A stretch of 64,000 nucleotides of DNA from Paraburkholderia humisilvae (lineage in GTDB: Bacteria; Pseudomonadota; Gammaproteobacteria; Burkholderiales; Burkholderiaceae), in the NCBI RefSeq assembly GCF_902859855.1, contig NZ_CADIKH010000002.1:248001-312000 (forward strand), read 5' to 3'. Made by a program: the position numbers and the translations under genes. Position 1 is the stretch's first letter, and the number at the start of each line of letters is the position of its first letter. Of this stretch, positions 8,477 to 23,547 are shown piece by piece. The notes under the pieces are model-generated. The model was not told where the DNA came from, did not search any database, and saw nothing but the letters and a program-made list of their open reading frames with translations.

Positions 8477-9382
8477 TCAACCCGGCAAATCGCACTGCTG
8501 CAGCAGGAAAACATTATCGTCGCCCGCGCTGGTCGACAGCCATACCAGGTTGAGCCCGCCGAACGCCGCTTCGACGTTCGCACGCTCGTTGCCGATCTCG
8601 ACCACGAGCACGCCTTCTTCAGTCAGCCAGTTGCGTGCGTTGCTGAGGATACGCCGGACGATGTCCATCCCGTCCGCGCCGCCCGCGAGCGCGATGTTGG
8701 GCTCGTGCAGGTACTCGGCGGGCAGCGTTTGCATCGATGCCGCGTTCACGTACGGCGGATTGGCGATGATCACGTCGTAGCGGCGCTCCGGCAGCGGTGT
8801 GAACAGATCGCCTTCAAACAGCGCGATGCGTTCATCGAGCTCGTAGTCGTTCACGTTGAGTGTCGCCACTTCGAGCGCGCCCGGCGACAGATCGACTGCG
8901 TCGATGTCCGCATTCGGAAACGCGTGCGCGGCGAGAATCGCGAGGCAGCCGGAGCCGGTACACAGCTCGAGCACCGCCGACACCTCTTCAGGGTCTTCGA
9001 CGTACGGCTGCAAGCCGTCCTGCAGCAGCTCGCCGATAAACGAGCGCGGCACGATCACGCGCTCGTCGACATGAAACCGGTAGCCATGCATCCACGCTTC
9101 CTGCGTGATGTACGCAGCCGGCACACGCTCGGTTGAGCGCCGCTCGATCACGTTCAGTACCGTGTCGATTTCATCGGCGGTCAGCCGTGCATCGAGAAAC
9201 GGGTCGAGCAGATCAAGCGGCAGATGCAGCGTATGCAGCACCAGATAGGCCGCTTCGTCATACGCATTGGCCGTGCCGTGGCCGAACGACAGCTGGGCCT
9301 GATTGAAGCGCGACACCGCATGGCGCAGCACGTCGCGCACGGTCGAAAAGGGATGGGAAGCCGGGTAGGACGGGGAGGTCAT
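8477..9382 (-). CDS. prmB: Ribosomal protein L3 glutamine N5-methyltransferase
   Basis: SAM-dependent methyltransferase that modifies a glutamine of ribosomal protein L3. 301 residues. N-terminal helical domain, then SAM-binding motif I LELCTGSGCLAILAA (about 140-154), the acidic VDLSPGALEVA, and the catalytic glutamine-binding NPPYVNA (about 208). It matches PrmB better than PrmC: it has the longer N-terminus and lies next to dapE rather than prfA. It starts 16 bases after the dapE stop on the same strand and is probably cotranscribed with it. Confidence 0.93.
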   Translation of the reverse strand: MTSPSYPASHPFSTVRDVLRHAVSRFNQAQLSFGHGTANAYDEAAYLVLHTLHLPLDLLDPFLDARLTADEIDTVLNVIERRSTERVPAAYITQEAWMHGYRFHVDERVIVPRSFIGELLQDGLQPYVEDPEEVSAVLELCTGSGCLAILAAHAFPNADIDAVDLSPGALEVATLNVNDYELDERIALFEGDLFTPLPERRYDVIIANPPYVNAASMQTLPAEYLHEPNIALAGGADGMDIVRRILSNARNWLTEEGVLVVEIGNERANVEAAFGGLNLVWLSTSAGDDNVFLLQQCDLPG

Positions 9383-9398
9383 CGAAACGGTTCCTCGG

Positions 9399-10670
<1,272 letters not shown>

Positions 10671-11044
10671 CTATGCAAACAGCGCCGCGTATTGATCCTC
10701 GGCAAAACCGAGCGCCTTCACCCGCCCGTTGACCACGACCACCGGCCGCTTGATCACCGAAGGCTTGTGGATCATCAGCGCGATGGCGCCGGCTTCGCTG
10801 TCGGCTGCGGCCTTCATGTCATCGGACAGGCCGCGCCATGTCGTGCCGCGCCGGTTCACGAGCGATTCGAGCGGCACATCCTTCATCCAGTCGCGCACCA
10901 GCGGCTCGGAAACACCGGCCTTTTTGAAGTCGTGAAACTCGAACTCGACGCGGTGTTCTTCGAGCCACACGCGGGCCTTCTTCACGGTGTCGCAGTTCGG
11001 AATGCCGTACACAACGATCGTATTCGCCGCTTTGCGCGTGGCCA

Positions 11045-11048
<4 letters not shown>
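10671..11048 (-). CDS. Spx/ArsC-family reductase-like protein (YffB type)
   Basis: Small thioredoxin-fold protein of the ArsC/Spx/YffB group, 125 residues (124 from the second Met at 11045). [16 protein letters not shown] holds the single N-terminal cysteine; there is no CxxC and no second conserved Cys pair, so a classical arsenate reductase is unlikely. The core matches Yff[15 protein letters not shown] and [12 protein letters not shown]. YffB-like genes are linked to dapE in other proteobacteria (E. coli yffB-dapE), so the placement is conserved, but its role there is unknown. The start overlaps the dapD stop by 4 bases, which implies coupled translation. Confidence 0.85.
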
Positions 11049-11872
<824 letters not shown>

Positions 11873-11945
11873 AGGTTCGTGACCGGTTGGATAAAAAGAG
11901 GGAATAGGGAAAAGGAGGGGGCAGCACCGGGTTCAGCCGCTGCAT

Positions 11946-13163
11946 TTAGCCTCTGAGCTCGTGGCAAAAATCGACGATCCTTTGCGCGCCTTCGGTGCAC
12001 TCGTCGACATCGGCGACGAGCGCGATGCGCACGAAGTCGCGGCCGGGGTTGATGCCGTGAGCGGTGCGCGCGAGATACGAGCCCGGCAGAACCGTCACAT
12101 TATAGTCGGCGTACAGGCGCCGGGCGAACTCGGTGTCCGACAGGCCGGTGCGTGCCACATTCGTCCACAGATAGAACGCGGCGTCGGGCAGACGCACATC
12201 GAGCACGCTCGCGAGCATCGGCGTGACGGTCGCGAATTTCTGTGCGTACTTCGCGCGGTTCTCGTGCACGTGCGTCTCGTCGTTCCACGCGGCGATGCTC
12301 GCCGTCTGATAGACGGTTGACAGCGCGGTGCCGTGATACGTGCGGTAAAGCAGGAACTGCCTGAGAAGCGCGGCGTCGCCGGCGACAAAGCCCGAGCGCA
12401 TGCCCGGCACGTTCGAGCGCTTGGACAGACTCGACAACAGGACAAGCCGTTCGAAGCCGCGGCCTAACCGATGCGCGGCTTCGAGGCAGCCAAGCGGCGG
12501 CTTCGCTTCGTCGAAGTAGATTTCCGAATAGCACTCGTCGGATGCGATCACGAAACCGTAGCGGTCCGACAGCGTGAACAGTTCGCGCCAGTCGTCGAGC
12601 GTGAGCACGGCGCCGGTCGGGTTGCCGGGCGAGCACACATAGAGCAGTTGCGTGCGTGCCCACACGTCGGCCGGCACGGCCGCATAGTCGCATGCGAAAT
12701 TGCGGGCCGGGTCGCTGTTCGCGAAGTACGGCTGCGCGCCCGCCAGCAACGCGGCGCCCTCATAGATTTGATAGAACGGGTTCGGACAGAGTACGATCGC
12801 AGGCTCGCCGGCGGCATTGCGGCGCGGATCGATCACCGTTTGTGCCAGCGCGAAGAGCGCTTCGCGCGAGCCTGCGACCGGCAGCACCTGCGTGGCCGGA
12901 TCGAGCGGCGGCAGGTGATATCGCTGCGCAACCCAGTTTGCGATCGCCTCGCGCAGCGGCTGCGCGCCAAGGGTTGCCGGGTACGACGCGAGACCGCCCA
13001 ACGACGCGATGACCGCGTCGCGGATGAGCGCCGGAGTCGGGTGTTTCGGCTCGCCGATGCCGAAGCTGATCGGCTTGATGCCGGCCGGCGGCGTGACGTC
13101 TTTGAACAGCAGACGCAGCTTTTCAAACGGATAAGGTTGCAGCGACTCGAGTAGCGGATTCAC
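11946..13163 (-). CDS. dapC: Succinyldiaminopimelate transaminase
   Basis: Fold type I PLP aminotransferase making N-succinyl-LL-2,6-diaminopimelate from the keto precursor with glutamate. From GTG 13163 (VNPLLESLQPYPFEKL) it has 405 residues; the frame is open to 13214, but the extra 17 residues are basic and not family-like. The PLP lysine is in LLSSLSKRSNVPGMR; CSPGNPTGAVL, SDECYSEIYFD and a C-terminal RIAL complete the set. It is the first gene of the minus-strand dap cluster, with a TATAAT box upstream at 13243-13248. Confidence 0.93.
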   Translation of the reverse strand: MNPLLESLQPYPFEKLRLLFKDVTPPAGIKPISFGIGEPKHPTPALIRDAVIASLGGLASYPATLGAQPLREAIANWVAQRYHLPPLDPATQVLPVAGSREALFALAQTVIDPRRNAAGEPAIVLCPNPFYQIYEGAALLAGAQPYFANSDPARNFACDYAAVPADVWARTQLLYVCSPGNPTGAVLTLDDWRELFTLSDRYGFVIASDECYSEIYFDEAKPPLGCLEAAHRLGRGFERLVLLSSLSKRSNVPGMRSGFVAGDAALLRQFLLYRTYHGTALSTVYQTASIAAWNDETHVHENRAKYAQKFATVTPMLASVLDVRLPDAAFYLWTNVARTGLSDTEFARRLYADYNVTVLPGSYLARTAHGINPGRDFVRIALVADVDECTEGAQRIVDFCHELRG

Positions 13164-13242
13164 TTGACAGGCCGGGTCGGAATGAAAACGGGCGTGACGG
13201 CCGCCGCGACGCAACGGCGGGCTGGCGGCGGATAAGCCGGTA

Positions 13243-13248
13243 ATTATA
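13243..13248 (-). promoter_or_regulatory. Candidate -10 box for dapC
   Basis: Perfect TATAAT on the minus strand, about 80 bases before the dapC start. The matching -35 is poor: TTGGAG lies upstream with only 15-base spacing. Position supports a dapC promoter; strength is uncertain. Confidence 0.5.
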
Positions 13249-13453
13249 GCTTGGCGGCCCGGGCTCCAACTGTGTGAGCGTGGCGCACACCGGCGGTTTC
13301 CGTGGCTCTCGCGTGATGGTCGCGCGGGTGTGCGTCGCCGTCGTACGCCGCGCTGACGCGCACACGAATGTCTGTAGTGGGAGGAACAATGCGAGCAAGC
13401 ATGGCTCGGGCGGAACAGCGGATCGACGCAACGCCGATCACGGAAGCGACACG

Positions 13454-14452
13454 ATGAACACGCGGCCCAATGTGCGGCCTGATTTGCGTCCCGACCGGTG
13501 GCCCGGTAACGGACTCACCAGCGCGCCGACGCTCGCAATCCTGCTCGGTGCGTCCGTATGGGGCGTGATCTGGTATCCGCTGCGCGCGCTGGCGGCGCTC
13601 GGGGTATCCGGCACCGCGGCAAGCGCGCTGACGAGCGCCGCCGGGTGCCTGTTCGTGCTGCTGCTGAAGCGCCGCTCGATCGCGACGCTCCGCTGGCACT
13701 GGCTGTTGCCCGCGCTCGCGCTGGCTGCGGGCGTCACGAATCTCGGCTTCGTCTGGGGCGCGATTCATGGCGAAGTGATGCGCGTGCTGCTGCTGTTCTA
13801 TCTGACACCCGCATGGACCGCGCTGTTCGCGCATTTTCTGCTGCGCGAACGGCTCACGTGGGCGGGCGTCGCGCTCGCCGCGTTGTCGCTGGCGGGCGCG
13901 ATGCTGATGCTGTGGTCGCCGCGCCTGGGCCTGCCGGTGCCCGGCAGCCTCGCTGAATGGGCGGGCCTTGCCGGCGGCGTGGGCTTTGCGATGAGCAACG
14001 TGCTGACGTTGAAGACGGTACGCGAGTTGCCCGCGATGAAGGCGGAGATGCGAACCGCGACCATTTTTGGCGGAGCGGCGCTGTTTGGCGCGTGCGCCTC
14101 GCTGTTCGAAGCGATGCCCGCGCCTCCCGCCGGCGCGCATCTGGTGCTCGCGGCGTTGCTGGTCGTCGCGCTCGGCGTCGTGTTGGGCACAAACAACATG
14201 CTCGTCCAATATGGCCTCGCACGCGTGCCGGCTAACCGCGCATCGATCATCATGTTGTTCGAGATCGTGGTGACCGCGCTTTCCGCGTGGCTGCTGGCCG
14301 GCGAAACGCCGGGGCCGCGCGAATGGGCGGGCGGCGCGTGCATCGTGCTCGCATCGGCGCTGTCCAGCCGCGTGCATCGGCGCGGAAATGGGTCGCAGCC
14401 GGGCGACGACAACGATCCAGAGCGCCGGAATCGCTCACGCGCGATGGTATGA
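13454..14452 (+). CDS. EamA/DMT-family transporter
   Basis: Integral membrane protein of the drug/metabolite transporter superfamily, 332 residues from ATG 13454 (MNTRPNVRPDLRP). About ten hydrophobic segments form two EamA halves; the first opens APTLAILLGASVWGVIWYPLR, the second near WAGLAGGVGFAMSNVL. The substrate (amino acid, nucleoside or drug) cannot be told from sequence. Open frame upstream to 13274 is Arg/Ala-rich and not membrane-like, so I reject it. Divergent from dapC; smc follows after 171 bases. Confidence 0.88.
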   Translation: MNTRPNVRPDLRPDRWPGNGLTSAPTLAILLGASVWGVIWYPLRALAALGVSGTAASALTSAAGCLFVLLLKRRSIATLRWHWLLPALALAAGVTNLGFVWGAIHGEVMRVLLLFYLTPAWTALFAHFLLRERLTWAGVALAALSLAGAMLMLWSPRLGLPVPGSLAEWAGLAGGVGFAMSNVLTLKTVRELPAMKAEMRTATIFGGAALFGACASLFEAMPAPPAGAHLVLAALLVVALGVVLGTNNMLVQYGLARVPANRASIIMLFEIVVTALSAWLLAGETPGPREWAGGACIVLASALSSRVHRRGNGSQPGDDNDPERRNRSRAMV

Positions 14453-14623
14453 TTGCCGCTGCTTTAGCGAGACATAAGCTTGCGCCCGAACGGACGCGTG
14501 AAGACGCGCATTGCGATGCGCCCTCGCTTACGCGGCCGATGCGCCGCAGGCGCCCGGGCGGTCACATGAGCGAATACCCGAACGGTCCGTTTCCTTTTTC
14601 TCTTTTCAATCAGCGATAACGCC

Positions 14624-17600
14624 GTGCGTCTGACCTCGATCAAACTCGCTGGCTTCAAATCTTTCGTCGATCCCACCCATTTCCAGGTTCCTGGCCAGCT
14701 GGTTGGCGTGGTCGGTCCTAATGGGTGCGGCAAATCCAACATCATCGATGCGGTGCGCTGGGTGCTCGGCGAATCGCGCGCGTCGGAGCTGCGCGGCGAA
14801 TCGATGCAGGACGTGATTTTCAACGGCTCCACGGCGCGCAAGCCCGGCAGCCGCGCGAGCGTCGAACTGGTGTTCGACAATGCGGACGGGCGTGCCGCCG
14901 GCCAGTGGGGCCAGTATGCGGAGATTGCCGTCAAGCGGGTGCTGACCCGCGACGGCACGTCGAGCTATTACATCAACAACCTGCCAGCGCGCCGCCGCGA
15001 CATTCAGGACATCTTCCTCGGCACGGGGCTCGGCCCGCGCGCCTACGCGATCATCGGGCAGGGCATGATCGCGCGGATCATCGAAGCGAAGCCCGAAGAA
15101 CTGCGCGTGTTTCTCGAGGAAGCCGCGGGCGTGTCGAAGTACAAGGAGCGCCGCCGCGAAACCGAAAACCGCCTGCACGATACGCGCGAGAACCTGACGC
15201 GCGTCGAGGACATCGTCCGCGAGCTGTCCGCGAATCTTGAGAAGCTCGAAGGCCAGGCGGTCGTCGCGACGAAGTTCAACGAACTGCAGGCCGAAGGCGA
15301 AGAGAAGCAGCGCCTGCTGTGGCTGTTGCGCAAGAACGAGGCGGGCGGCGAGCGCGAGCGTCAGCAGCGCGCGATCGAGCAGGCACAGATCGATCTCGAA
15401 GCGCATACCGCGAAGCTGCGTGAAGTCGAAGCGCAACTGGAGACGCTGCGCGTCGCGCACTACTCGGCAAGCGACGCGATGCAGGGTGCGCAGGGCGCGC
15501 TCTATGAAGCGAACGCGGAGGTGAGCCGTCTCGAGGCGGAGATCAAGTTCATCGTCGAATCGCGCAACCGGGTGCAGGCGCAGATCGCCGCGCTGACCGC
15601 GCAGCGCGAGCAGTGGCAGTCACAGGCGCAGAAAGCGCGCGGCGATCTCGCGGACGCCGAAGAGCAACTGGCGGTCGGCGAGGAAAAGGCGGCGATTGCC
15701 GAAGAGGCGGCGGTGGCGAAGCATGACGCGCTGCCCGCGCTGGAGGGGCGCTGGCGCGATGCGCAGACGCAGCTGAACGACGAGCGCGCCGGCATCGCGC
15801 AGACCGAACAGGCGTTGAAGCTCGAAGCGGCGCACCAGCGCAACGCGGATCAGCAACTGCAGCAACTGCAGCAACGCCACGAGCGGCTCAAAACGGAAGC
15901 CGGCGGCCTCGACGCGCCGGACGAGGCGCAACTCGAAGAACTGCGGATCCAGTTTGCCGAGCACGAAGCGATCCTCGCGGACGCGCAGACGCGCCTCGCG
16001 GACGCCCAGCAGACGCTACCGCGCCTCGACGCGGAGCGTCGCGGCGCGCAGGAGCGGGTGCAGGCGGAGAGCGCGCAGATCCACCAGCTTGAAGCGCGCC
16101 TTGCCGCATTGAAGCAGTTGCAGGAGAGCGTGCAGACCGAAGGCAAGATCCAGCCGTGGCTCGACCGGCACGAGCTGGGCGCGCTGCCGCGTTTGTGGAA
16201 GAAGCTGCATGTCGAAGCCGGCTGGGAAACGGCGCTCGAATCGGTGTTGCGCGAGCGTCTGGCGGCCCTCGAAGTGTCGAATCTCGATTGGGTGAAGGCG
16301 TTCGCAACCGATGCGCCGCCCGCGAAGCTCGCGTTCTATTCGCCGCCGCTCGCCGGGCAGCCGGTTGCGGCGCCGGGGGCGCTGCGGCCGCTGCTATCGC
16401 TCGTGCGCATCGACGACGCCGGCTTGCGCGCGGTGCTGAACGACTGGCTCGGTCACGCGTTCGTTGCCGACGATCTCACGCAGGCGCTGCAGATGCGCGC
16501 CCAACTGCCTGAAGGCGGCGCGTTCGTCGTGAAGGCCGGACATGTGGTGACGCGCGTCGGCGTGCAGTTGTACGCGGCCGATTCCGAACAGGCCGGCATG
16601 CTTGCACGCCAGCAGGAAATCGAGAACCTGACGCGTCAGGTGCGCGCGCAGGGGTTGCTCGCCGAAGAGGCGAAGGCGGCCGCGATTCGCGCGGAGGCCG
16701 CTCACACGCAAGCATCGCAAACGTTGAACGACGTGCGCCAGCAGTCCGAGCGCGCCACGCAGCGCGTGCACGCACTCCAGCTGGACGTGCTGAAGCTGAC
16801 CCAGGCGCATGAGCGCTACATGCAGCGCAGTACGCAGATTCGCGAGGAACTTGAAGAGATCACCGCGCAGATCGATGAGCAGCGCGCGCTGCGCACTGAA
16901 TCGGAAGCCAGCTTCGAGCGGCACGACGGCGAGCTTGCCGAATTGCAGGCGCGCTTCGAAGATCATCAACTGGCCTTTGAATCGCTCGACGAGGAATTGA
17001 CGAATGCGCGCGCGCAAGCACGCGACCTCGACCGTGCGGCGACCGACGCGCGCTTTGAGGCGCGCAACATGGCGAGCCGCATCGAAGAGTTAAAGCGCAG
17101 CATCCAGGTGGCGCACGAGCAGAGCGAACGGGTGGACGGCTCGCTCGAGGACGCGCGCGCCGAGCTCGAGACGATCAACGAGCAGACCGCGCACACCGGC
17201 CTGCAAGATGCGCTCGCGGTACGCGCGGTGAAGGAAGAGGCGCTGCACGCGGCGCGCCTCGAACTCGACGACCTGACCGCCAAGCTGCGTCAGGCCGACG
17301 AAACGCGGCTTACCGCGGAGCGTGCGTTGCAGCCGCTGCGTGACCGGATCACCGAACTGCAACTGAAGGAGCAGGCGGCGCGGCTGAACGCGGAGCAGTT
17401 CATCGAGCAACTGGCTGCCGCTGGGGTCGACGAGGCCGAACTTCAGGCCAAACTCACGCCGGATCTGAAGCCGTCGTATCTGCAAGGCGAGGTCACGCGC
17501 ATCAATAACGCGATTGCCGCACTCGGTCCGGTGAACATGGCCGCGCTCGACGAGCTGAAAGCCGCAAGCGAGCGCAAGGCTTTCCTCGATGCGCAATCGG

Positions 17601-18142
17601 CGGACCTGACCCATGCGATCGAAACGCTCGAAGACGCGATTCGCAAGATCGACCAGGAAACCCGCACGCTATTGCAGGGCACGTTCGACGAGGTGAACCA
17701 TCATTTCGGCGAGTTGTTCCCACGGCTGTTCGGCGGCGGCCAGGCGAAGCTGATCATGACCGGCGACGAAATTCTCGACGCCGGCGTACAGGTGATGGCG
17801 CAACCGCCAGGCAAGAAAAACTCGACCATTCACCTGCTGTCGGGCGGCGAGAAAGCGCTGACCGCGACGGCGCTCGTGTTTGCGATGTTCCAGCTGAACC
17901 CGGCGCCGTTCTGTCTGCTCGACGAAGTTGATGCCCCGCTCGACGACGCGAATACCGAACGGTTCGCGAACCTTGTGCGGGCGATGTCGGATAAAACGCA
18001 GTTCCTCTTCATTTCACACAACAAGATTGCGATGGAAATGGCGCAGCAGCTCATTGGCGTGACGATGCAGGAGCAGGGTGTTTCGCGAATCGTCGCGGTC
18101 GACATGGAAAGCGCTGCCGGTTTTGCCCAGAATATCGTTTAA
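14624..18142 (+). CDS. smc: Chromosome segregation SMC ATPase
   Basis: Structural maintenance of chromosomes protein, which extrudes DNA loops and organises the chromosome with ScpA/ScpB. 1172 residues, normal length. Head: Walker A GPNGCGKSN (about 31-39) and the QGMIARIIEAKPEELR block. Two long coiled coils (about 170-500 and 670-1000) flank a hinge (about 510-660). C-terminal head: signature LSGGEKALTATAL (about 1072) and Walker B CLLDEVDAPLDDAN (about 1098). The start is GTG 14624 (VRLTSIKLAGFKSFVD), the canonical SMC opening. zipA and ligA follow, the common betaproteobacterial order. Confidence 0.98.
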   Translation: MRLTSIKLAGFKSFVDPTHFQVPGQLVGVVGPNGCGKSNIIDAVRWVLGESRASELRGESMQDVIFNGSTARKPGSRASVELVFDNADGRAAGQWGQYAEIAVKRVLTRDGTSSYYINNLPARRRDIQDIFLGTGLGPRAYAIIGQGMIARIIEAKPEELRVFLEEAAGVSKYKERRRETENRLHDTRENLTRVEDIVRELSANLEKLEGQAVVATKFNELQAEGEEKQRLLWLLRKNEAGGERERQQRAIEQAQIDLEAHTAKLREVEAQLETLRVAHYSASDAMQGAQGALYEANAEVSRLEAEIKFIVESRNRVQAQIAALTAQREQWQSQAQKARGDLADAEEQLAVGEEKAAIAEEAAVAKHDALPALEGRWRDAQTQLNDERAGIAQTEQALKLEAAHQRNADQQLQQLQQRHERLKTEAGGLDAPDEAQLEELRIQFAEHEAILADAQTRLADAQQTLPRLDAERRGAQERVQAESAQIHQLEARLAALKQLQESVQTEGKIQPWLDRHELGALPRLWKKLHVEAGWETALESVLRERLAALEVSNLDWVKAFATDAPPAKLAFYSPPLAGQPVAAPGALRPLLSLVRIDDAGLRAVLNDWLGHAFVADDLTQALQMRAQLPEGGAFVVKAGHVVTRVGVQLYAADSEQAGMLARQQEIENLTRQVRAQGLLAEEAKAAAIRAEAAHTQASQTLNDVRQQSERATQRVHALQLDVLKLTQAHERYMQRSTQIREELEEITAQIDEQRALRTESEASFERHDGELAELQARFEDHQLAFESLDEELTNARAQARDLDRAATDARFEARNMASRIEELKRSIQVAHEQSERVDGSLEDARAELETINEQTAHTGLQDALAVRAVKEEALHAARLELDDLTAKLRQADETRLTAERALQPLRDRITELQLKEQAARLNAEQFIEQLAAAGVDEAELQAKLTPDLKPSYLQGEVTRINNAIAALGPVNMAALDELKAASERKAFLDAQSADLTHAIETLEDAIRKIDQETRTLLQGTFDEVNHHFGELFPRLFGGGQAKLIMTGDEILDAGVQVMAQPPGKKNSTIHLLSGGEKALTATALVFAMFQLNPAPFCLLDEVDAPLDDANTERFANLVRAMSDKTQFLFISHNKIAMEMAQQLIGVTMQEQGVSRIVAVDMESAAGFAQNIV

Positions 18143-18312
18143 ACCTGTCGCGCGCGTCCTGCGCAACAGCTGCACGGCTCGGCGGTGGTATGACCGGGTA
18201 GGGTCGACGGCCCGCCGGGAACGCCCGCGGTGCGTGGCGGCCGCAGTGCGGGTTGGGGCGGGCCGCAGGGCGATGACGCGTCGCATAGAGAAGAATTGCT
18301 GATGGAGCATGC

Positions 18313-19578
18313 ATGGACGAGTTGACACTCGGGTTAATCGGCGCGGGCGCCGTAGTGGTGGGGGGCGTGGTCGTCTATAACGCGTGGCAGAGCGCGAAAG
18401 TGCGTCGCCGGATGCCGCGGCCGATGCCAGGCGATGCCGTCGATCCGATGTCGCGCGACGACCACGAAGAGCAGAGCCCGTTCATTGCGCCGGCACGGTC
18501 GACAGCCCGCCGCGACGGCGCGCCGGGCGAGCCCGAGGACGCGTCGCAGCGCGTCGAGCCGACCTTCGGCGCGGCGGCGCCGCTCGATACGCCGGCGGAT
18601 ATCCAGGCTGAGCGGACCTCGCCGAACGGATTTCCGGAAGCGGAAGACGTCGGAACCGACTTTCGCGAGTCCGCGCCGGCACAACGCGGCCAACCCGCTG
18701 CGCCCGGCGAGCCTGTCGAACCGATCATGCCGGCCGCGACGACGATCTCGGCGGCGCCGCCCGCGGTCGTCGACCGGCGCATCGACTGCATCGTGCCGAT
18801 TCGCCTCGGCGCGCCGGTGGCCGGCGACAGGGTGTTGCCGCTGGCGCAGCGTCTGCGCCGCGCGGGCAGCAAGCCCGTGCACATCGAAGGCAAGCCGGAA
18901 GGCGGCCGTGCGTGGGAACTGCTGCAAAACGGCGTGCGCTACGAAGAGCTGCGGGCGGCGGCACAACTGGCGAACCGCAATGGGCCGTTAAACGAACTGG
19001 AGTTTTCCGAGTTTGTGAGCGGCGTACAGCAGTTCGCCGATGCGTTCGACGGCGCGCCGGAATTTCCCGACATGATGGAAACCGTATCGATGGCGCGCGA
19101 GCTGGACGGCTTTGCCGCGCAGTGCGACGCGCAACTGTCGATCAATGTGTTGTCGGATGGCGCGCCGTGGTCCGCGAACTACGTGCAGGCGGTCGCGTCG
19201 CAGGACGGCCTGCTGCTGTCGCGCGACGGCACGCGCTTCGTGAAGCTCGACGCGAAGCAGAGCCCGGTTTTCATGCTGCAGTTCGGCGATACCAACTTTT
19301 TGCGCGACGACCTCACGTACAAGGGCGGCCAGACGATCACGCTGGTACTCGACGTGCCGGTGGCCGACGAGGACATCCTGCCGTTCCGCCTGATGTGCGA
19401 CTACGCAAAATCGCTGTCGGAGCGCATTGGCGGGCGCGTCGTCGACGATCAGCGCCGCGCGCTGCCAGAGGCCGCGCTGCTTGCGATCGAAAAGCAGTTG
19501 ATGACGCTGTACGCGAGGCTTGAGCAGGCGGGCATTCCTGCCGGGTCACCGGTTACGCGGCGGTTGTTCAGCCAGTAA
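18313..19578 (+). CDS. zipA: Cell division protein ZipA
   Basis: Bitopic inner-membrane protein that ties FtsZ filaments to the membrane in early division. 421 residues. One N-terminal membrane segment (about 5-25, LGLIGAGAVVVGGVVVYNAW) is followed by a basic stretch. Next comes a long Pro/Ala/Glu-rich linker (about 40-155), then the globular ZipA_C FtsZ-binding domain (about 200-415, including VLDVPVADEDILPF and a C-terminal ARLEQAGIPAGS). The smc-zipA-ligA order supports this call. I saw nothing missing. Confidence 0.9.
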   Translation: MDELTLGLIGAGAVVVGGVVVYNAWQSAKVRRRMPRPMPGDAVDPMSRDDHEEQSPFIAPARSTARRDGAPGEPEDASQRVEPTFGAAAPLDTPADIQAERTSPNGFPEAEDVGTDFRESAPAQRGQPAAPGEPVEPIMPAATTISAAPPAVVDRRIDCIVPIRLGAPVAGDRVLPLAQRLRRAGSKPVHIEGKPEGGRAWELLQNGVRYEELRAAAQLANRNGPLNELEFSEFVSGVQQFADAFDGAPEFPDMMETVSMARELDGFAAQCDAQLSINVLSDGAPWSANYVQAVASQDGLLLSRDGTRFVKLDAKQSPVFMLQFGDTNFLRDDLTYKGGQTITLVLDVPVADEDILPFRLMCDYAKSLSERIGGRVVDDQRRALPEAALLAIEKQLMTLYARLEQAGIPAGSPVTRRLFSQ

Positions 19579-19644
19579 CCGGGCCAGCAGGCGGACCCGT
19601 GATCGGTTCCGCGCGGCCTCGCACCTGTGCCCGGGCCGCGCGCT

Positions 19645-23398
<3,754 letters not shown>

Positions 23399-23443
23399 AC
23401 GTCGCGCGCGGGTGCGTGGTTCGCACGCGGCGTTGCAAAAGGC

Positions 23444-23477
23444 AAAAGCCCATGTCGCAGAAACGGCATGGGCTTTT
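23444..23477. terminator. Bidirectional terminator between def and rluB
   Basis: AAAAGCCCATG (23444-23454) pairs perfectly with CATGGGCTTTT (23467-23477): an 11-bp stem with A-run and T-run on opposite sides. It serves both convergent genes. A weaker CAACA/TGTTG hairpin lies just to its right. Confidence 0.88.
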
Positions 23478-23547
23478 AGTTAAAGCAACAAAACGATGTT
23501 GTTAGCAGCGGACGGCAGGCGTTTTGGCGCCAGCGGCCGCTGTGCGT

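Noticed and set aside
13274..13453. 60-residue extension of the DMT transporter
   Set aside because: Arg/Ala/His-rich and hydrophilic before the first membrane segment; ATG 13454 is in the expected place.
19549..19582. CCGGTTAC/GTAACCGG inverted repeat at the zipA stop codon
   Set aside because: 18-base loop, no T-run, and mostly inside coding sequence; may be chance.
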